Part shown: piece by piece, positions 8,649-12,500 of the stretch
Layout of the letters: each line of letters starts with the position of its first letter
Position numbering within the stretch: the stretch's first letter is position 1
Assembly: GCA_018398765.1 (NCBI GenBank)
Contig: JAHBMJ010004089.1
Location: 34,403 to 46,902, forward strand
DNA: 12,500 bases
Reading direction: 5' to 3'
Origin: Chromera velia
Lineage: Eukaryota > Sar > Chromeraceae
The notes under the pieces: model-generated
What the model was told of the DNA's origin: nothing
What the model saw: only the letters and a program-made list of their open reading frames with translations
Database searches by the model: none
Made by a program: the position numbers and the translations under genes

Positions 8649-8933
8649 ATGAACGGCACCCGGTCAGACCTATCAGAGGGAGACGCCTGCCGGCACACCG
8701 TCTGGCTCCATGCAGATGCTTGCGCAGAGACGGCTGGCTCTACCAAGGCCGCCATCCAGGGCTCCCATCAACTCCTGTACTGCAAGGGGGAGAGGCGATA
8801 CCCAGAGAGTCTGACCCTAAAGGGCTTCCAAAGCACCGACATCCCCCTGCAGGGAGAAGATACAGAAGGGACAAAGAGACATGCATGGGCTATCCCCTCG
8901 TTTTCTTTTTTCTTCTTCTTCTCTTCTCATTGA
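8649..8933 (+). CDS. Doubtful small ORF, 94 codons
   Basis: It starts at an ATG in a fair eukaryotic context (A at -3). The first 80 residues have mixed composition with four Cys; the end runs into a CT-rich tract giving poly-Phe/Ser. It lies inside the LTR-bounded interior and antisense to the inferred element. I recognise no domain. It could be an exon ending before the CT tract, but it is as likely to be chance. Confidence 0.15.
   Translation: MNGTRSDLSEGDACRHTVWLHADACAETAGSTKAAIQGSHQLLYCKGERRYPESLTLKGFQSTDIPLQGEDTEGTKRHAWAIPSFSFFFFFSSH
8901..8928 (+). repeat. 28-base pure pyrimidine (CT) tract
   Basis: Uninterrupted C/T from 8901 to 8928, dominated by TTC units, followed by further CT-rich sequence to about 9030. 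Such tracts fit intron polypyrimidine regions, low-complexity leaders or simple repeats. Confidence 0.7.
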
Positions 8934-9724
8934 AATAGACATCTCTTTCTATTTTTTTCAAGATTCGTTCTTTCTTTGCTCCTCTTCTACTCATTTTTCC
9001 TCGGCCTTTTTCAGTCTCTTTCTCTCAAAGAAAGAAACCAGGGATAACACGAAACGTTTTAAAGCAGCAGATGGAAACAAGAATGAGGCAGCGAATGAAG
9101 GCGCCCCCTCGTGCGCTCGTGCTTTCAGCCACACGAGGGGTCTGACTCCGAAGCCATGCGCAAAGCAAAGCCAAGAGAAGCCGAGAGAGAAGGAAGGTCA
9201 CTCTTCCAAAAGGAGTCCCAGAAATTCCGAATGCGCGGCATATGCGGCGCTCGACTTGTCATTCTCGCAGTCCGCCTCTTTGACGCTCAGCTTCGCAATG
9301 AGCTCAATCCCCCCCCCAAGTCTAGTGTAAGGGCACAAGGGCGGTCACAGGCAGTCGCAGGTATGCGCAGGCATAAGTGCATAGCGGCGGCAATTAGGCA
9401 GTCCTCTGCCGTAGGGGTAGGCAATCGATATCGAGTTCTCGTTGACAGAAGGACTTGGCCGTCTTATCAAGCACAAACACATTTTTGCACGTGTCAGTAG
9501 CTACATAAAGGGAGGGAGGGAAGGGACCGGACACATTGCAGACTGTCCCACTGGTTTCTTTCTATCTTGTCTCTTCTTTCTGTCTCGTTTCATCCCCTTG
9601 CTGCTCCTTTCGACACATGAACTCTCAACTCCAGATAAAAGATGCTCCAGTCACACTCAGTCGCTAGTACTTCGCATGCTCTCGGACAGCCTCGATTCGA
9701 TTCGCCCCCCCCACCCTGAAGCAA

Positions 9725-9777
9725 CCCCCCTCTCCCCCTTTTTCCCCCCCTTTTTCCTTCCCCTTCCCTTCCCCTTT
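9725..9777 (+). repeat. 53-base pure pyrimidine tract
   Basis: Uninterrupted C/T from 9725 to 9777, within a wider pyrimidine-rich stretch of about 9705-9803 broken by a few purines. On the minus strand, the inferred sense of the retroelement, it is a long purine run. Mirror-like C/T blocks could adopt triplex structure; this is inference. Confidence 0.75.
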
Positions 9778-9843
9778 GTCCCCCGCTTTCACCCCCTTCC
9801 CCCATGACCCGCTTTGCCCTTCCCGATCCCTGTTAAAAATTTT

Positions 9844-9855
9844 GCCGGCGCCGGC
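9844..9855. repeat. 12-bp GC-only palindrome
   Basis: GCCGGCGCCGGC, a perfect palindrome and two direct GCCGGC units, immediately after AT-rich TTAAAAATTTT. Confidence 0.6.
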
Positions 9856-10191
9856 GAGAGACAAGGTGGCAGTTGCTGTGTGCCCTACTCTGTCTCTCAG
9901 TAGGCCTGCCGCGACCCTTCTGCCTCTCTTGCCGTCGAGGGCAGGCTCGATGTCATTTTGTACCCCTTCCTTATTTCCCCCTCCTTCCTACTCTAGGCTC
10001 GCCGCGTCGGGGTCCCAGAGCAGAAGGCCTTCCCCGGCTGGCACACCGGCCGTCGCCGCGTTGATCCGTGTGGTACGCCACCACCTATCCCTTCTGTCTG
10101 TTTAACGCGCATGCAGAGTCTCACACACCTGATCGAACAATCTACGCGATAGCCAGACAGCCAGAAGCAACAAGCTCACTCTTGGAAGAAA

Positions 10192-10356
10192 ATGGCAGCA
10201 TTGCAGACATATGGAGAGACGAAGGGCGTCTTCTTGTGTTTGGACACTGTCGGAGGACCAGTTCAGACAGACCCAGACACGCTGGAGGTGTTTGCGGGCC
10301 ACGAAGGTGGTCAGCCTCGCGCAGACAAGCAAGCAACCAACAGCAAAGACAAGTGA
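10192..10356 (+). CDS. Doubtful small ORF, 54 codons
   Basis: It begins MAALQTYGETKGVFLCLD and ends TNSKDK before TGA at 10354. The start has A at -3. Composition is balanced, with acidic and hydrophobic residues interleaved as in ordinary soluble proteins, unlike the Arg/Ser-rich products of the overlapping frames. The frame is open from a TAG near 10150. It may be a coding remnant or an exon carried in the LTR-bounded interior. No family is recognised. Confidence 0.22.
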   Translation: MAALQTYGETKGVFLCLDTVGGPVQTDPDTLEVFAGHEGGQPRADKQATNSKDK

Positions 10357-10470
10357 AGGTGATCAGCCAACACTCATCCGGAAGACGGAGACAATTGCAG
10401 AATCAGCAGACATAAGGAAAGCACTCGACTGGCCGTTTAGATTGCGATCTGCTTGTAGGCGGCGGTCTCA

Positions 10471-10608
10471 ATGAAGTCAAGCTCCTCAAAAGTCCAAGCA
10501 ACACCAAGCAACGTCTCCACCATCGGCTTTGGCGACCTCCAACGTCTTCGGGCTCTCCACCCAAGGACAAAGGCAAAGTCCAGGATCAGACTCGAAAGAG
10601 ATATCTGA
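10471..10608 (+). CDS. Doubtful small ORF, 45 codons
   Basis: ATG at 10471, TGA at 10606-10608. It has a Ser-rich start and a basic C-terminal half (about residues 24-43). It lies 114 bases after the ORF at 10192 and in the same frame (10192 and 10471 differ by 279), so the two could be read together only if the TGA at 10354 were removed by splicing or decay. It is most likely spurious or a remnant. Confidence 0.12.
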   Translation: MKSSSSKVQATPSNVSTIGFGDLQRLRALHPRTKAKSRIRLERDI

Positions 10609-10784
10609 AAGAGGATTCCAGGCAGCTCGGGACATAAGAGGACGCTGAATTCCCCTACTCACGGTCTTTACCTGACCGTGCCCGTATCGTTGCAATCGGC
10701 TTTCAACTGTTACGCAAATTTTTAAAGGAAGATCTGATCTCCATCATAGAAGGAAAACGAGAGTCGACACTCATCGAGCTGAGC

Positions 10785-10792
10785 GGTCACCA
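10785..10792 (-). promoter_or_regulatory. Candidate tRNA primer-binding site
   Basis: TGGTGACC on the minus strand begins eight bases inside the LTR boundary. TGG is the complement of the CCA tail of tRNAs, and the matching acceptor end would read GGTCACCA. I cannot name the tRNA without a search. Confidence 0.25.
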
Positions 10793-10797
10793 TAATG

Positions 10798-11258
10798 CTT
10801 TGTCCCCCCTGTCCGGCCACCTTATGGCGTCCAGACAGAAGGTAAAGCATGGACAAGAACCTTAGGGAAATTCTAGAGAAGGAACGTGAGCAACACTCAT
10901 TCAAGCAACAGTTTACAGAAGGTTTAGTTCTAGAGCAATCTGGAATTCCAATCAGTTAGGTTCATTCTATCATAACACAATTTCTACTTATGCTTCTCTC
11001 TAGCTGTTCCTCTCTCTCAGAGTCTCAGACTCCCGATCTATGCCAAACAGACATTAGCTTTAAATGATCCTATCTGTTGCTCAAGTGATATGTTGCTTGA
11101 ATGCGAACATTGCGAAGGTTAGACTCGACTTCGATCGATGCGCGCGCGACATGTACGAAGTAAAGCGCGGTGGCAGAATGTGGCGTAGCACGCTGGCTCA
11201 CTCAGTCACGGCGCATGCGAAGGCTCAAAGGGCGGCACCACAGAGTAGGACTCCACAG
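10798..11258 (-). repeat. Direct repeat copy 2, candidate 5' LTR
   Basis: 461 bp, about 95% identical to 7461-7921, same ends and orientation. In the minus-strand reading this is the upstream LTR. The frame at 11064 is the counterpart of the one in copy 1 and runs out of the repeat into unrelated AT-rich DNA, another reason to treat it as spurious. Confidence 0.85.
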
Positions 11259-12010
11259 TTAATAAGCTTTTGTTGTATTCAATCATTCAATTATATAAAA
11301 GGTTGCCAATTTTTCTGATAAAACACTTCGGCCGACCAACTTATGAAAACCGGCCAAACAATTTCTCACTGGTCAAAGCCTACCAAAACATTCTTATCAA
11401 AACTTGTTAAGCTTTGACCGTCGTTCAAAATTTATCAAAATTTAATTATCAAAATTTAATTTAATTTATAGGTTTAGAGACCATGATAGTATGTAGAGAG
11501 AAGTATTACAGGCTTAAACTTATAAGAAAGCTTTGATAATCTATATAAAATCATACAGGCTGATAATACAAACGGTTGCCGTATAACTATAAACTATTAT
11601 TTAACCTTACAAATGGTGGCACCACTGGCATGGTTCGAATTGAGGTCCTGGCATGGTGTTAGCAAGTATGGCGCATGGAAACAACTTTGTACGGAAAAGA
11701 ACCCTTAAGAACTGGCGTTTGCTCCCCGGGCGTCCTCGCGAAAGAGCAAAAACTGCTTCCCATCTCCTTCTCTATCTTTCCTTATCTTCCTTCTCAAATG
11801 CAAGCGCTCTCTTTTTCCTGGCCACAGGGTCTCAGAATGGCATCGTATGTGTAGAAGTGAGACTTGCCTCCCCATCGAACGATGGATACCAATTGTCGGA
11901 ACGTACCTTTTGACAAGAAATTTTAAAACATTAAAAGACCATTCAAAGACCATTCTAACAGAATACGAACTAACTAACTGCCAAAAACCTGGGGACAGGT
12001 AGTGACCATG
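11259..12010. other. AT-rich intergenic DNA, no supported gene
   Basis: It begins abruptly at the end of repeat copy 2. It holds a 9-bp-arm hairpin (GGTCAAAGC 11371-11379, GCTTTGACC 11411-11419) and repeated ATCAAAATTTA words at about 11433-11465. Around 11640-11950 composition becomes more balanced, with overlapping frames on both strands (11653 plus, 11705 minus). A pyrimidine stretch ending TTTTTCCTGGCCACAG at about 11828 resembles a plus-strand splice acceptor, but I cannot link it to an exon. Confidence 0.4.
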
Positions 12011-12055
12011 TTTGATTTGATTTGATTTGAGGTAGAGCTTAAGCTCAAATCAAAT
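12011..12055. repeat. (TTTGA)4 repeat forming competing hairpins
   Basis: Four TTTGA units (12011-12030) are followed by an inverted partner: ATTTGATTTGAG at 12020-12031 pairs with CTCAAATCAAAT at 12044-12055. The loop region overlaps another perfect palindrome, GAGCTTAAGCTC (12035-12046), so two alternative folds compete. A further ATCAAATA/TATTTGAT pair is at 12090-12097/12106-12113. Confidence 0.7.
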
Positions 12056-12113
12056 ATCCAGTCAGGGAGGACCTAGTGTTTAAAGACCTATCAAATACGA
12101 TTAAATATTTGAT

Positions 12114-12500
12114 CAATATGACTTTCAACCTCAAATATGAAGGTCCCGAAAAAACTTTTGTAAGTACCGATCCGTCACGCATGCTGATTCAAATAAAAAA
12201 ACCTAAATCTTGATGGTTTGCTCTCAAAAAAAAAACGTTTTGAGCTGCACTGAAATTGATGTTTCACCCCCTTTTACTTCATGCAGAGGTAAACCGATCA
12301 GCTGAACGTTTTCCTAAACAGCTGTGTTGACTTTTCTGATGCTGGAACATCTTTTACGGCCCCCTTTTTGAGCGTCTGCAAACATTTTACACCCCGTAAA
12401 GACATGTCATACAATCCGACAGGGTCGAACGGGAAGAAGGAGGCATTTGTTTTTAGAGCCGGGTATGCAAAAAAAAATGGTTAGTGCAAAAGGAGGCAAA
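12114..12500. other. Right-edge intergenic DNA, nothing specific
   Basis: It contains A-runs near 12225 and 12470 and a short CTCAAAA...TTTTGAG inverted pair near 12223-12244. No supported coding frame, RNA gene or element end was found. Confidence 0.4.

Larger units (their letters stand above)
7922..10797. other. Interior of the LTR-bounded unit, no convincing gene
   Basis: All open frames here are short and overlap on both strands. The interval carries CT-rich low-complexity tracts around 8310-8340, 8530-8570, 8901-8928 and 9000-9030, and a 53-base pure pyrimidine run at 9725-9777. From about 9840 the base mix becomes more coding-like (GC-balanced), and two short ATG frames at 10192 and 10471 have ordinary amino-acid composition. 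These may be captured host sequence, non-coding leader, or chance. Confidence 0.5.
7461..11258 (-). mobile_element. Probable non-autonomous LTR retrotransposon (LARD-like), minus orientation
   Basis: Two direct repeats of equal length (461 bp) with matching boundaries bracket a 2876-bp interior. Inside each repeat the natural LTR limits are TG...CA (7464-7920 and 10801-11257). Read on the minus strand, the interior ends with a G-run (GGGGGGGATC, 7930-7921) right before the downstream LTR, like a polypurine tract. Eight bases after the upstream LTR lies TGGTGACC (10792-10785), which could be a tRNA primer-binding site. No gag, protease, reverse transcriptase or integrase frame is visible on either strand, so it would depend on other elements. 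Against the call: the outer flanks (TTATA or TACTT on the left, GTTAA on the right) do not form a clear 4-6 bp target duplication. A duplicated segment or two separate insertions of one repeat family is the alternative. Confidence 0.55.

Noticed and set aside
10471-10608. STIGFGDL in a 45-codon frame resembles a potassium-channel selectivity filter
   Set aside because: There are no hydrophobic helices on either side, and the frame is only 45 codons. A six-residue match is easily chance.
11631-11642. GGTTCGAATTGA resembles a tRNA B-box
   Set aside because: The flanking bases do not form a T-arm stem, and no A-box or acceptor pairing is found at tRNA spacing.
1-12500. CRISPR array, bacterial operon, rRNA or tRNA genes, integron or prophage
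   Set aside because: No regularly spaced direct repeats, no clustered same-strand genes and no RNA-gene signatures were seen; the intron and element types indicate eukaryotic DNA.

Overview
The window looks like nuclear DNA of a eukaryote. The one convincing protein gene is interrupted by a GT-AG intron, intergenic DNA is long, and transposon remnants dominate. There are no operons, ribosome binding sites or other bacterial signals. The lineage cannot be fixed from sequence alone. The mix of GC-rich coding DNA, CT-rich low-complexity tracts, short C-runs and a very long disordered protein would suit a protist or alga (a chromerid-like alveolate is one guess, held weakly).

Layout. 1-1000 is mixed sequence with no gene I can support. 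About 1000-2500 is an AT-rich block with TTACC/GGTAA dyads and a 202-bp foldback MITE (1977-2178) flanked by an 8-bp target duplication. 2560-6240, minus strand, is a two-exon gene for a predicted 1184-residue basic, Pro/Ser/Lys-rich disordered protein. Splicing out a 126-nt intron joins an ATG at 6240 in frame to the long open frame and discards a TA-rich stretch that would otherwise be read as protein. 6241-6767 is its upstream flank. 6776-7402 is a 627-bp non-autonomous DNA transposon with perfect 17-bp terminal inverted repeats and a perfect 8-bp target duplication, so hAT-like. 7461-11258 is bounded by two 461-bp direct repeats about 95% identical, best read as the LTRs of a non-autonomous LTR retrotransposon on the minus strand with about 2.9 kb of non-coding interior. 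11259-12500 is AT-rich intergenic DNA with small hairpins.

No pathway or multi-gene system is visible. The main results are a corrected gene model and three mobile elements of which none encodes a transposase or polymerase. The two LTRs differ almost only by transitions, many at CpG, which suggests cytosine methylation and deamination of this element.
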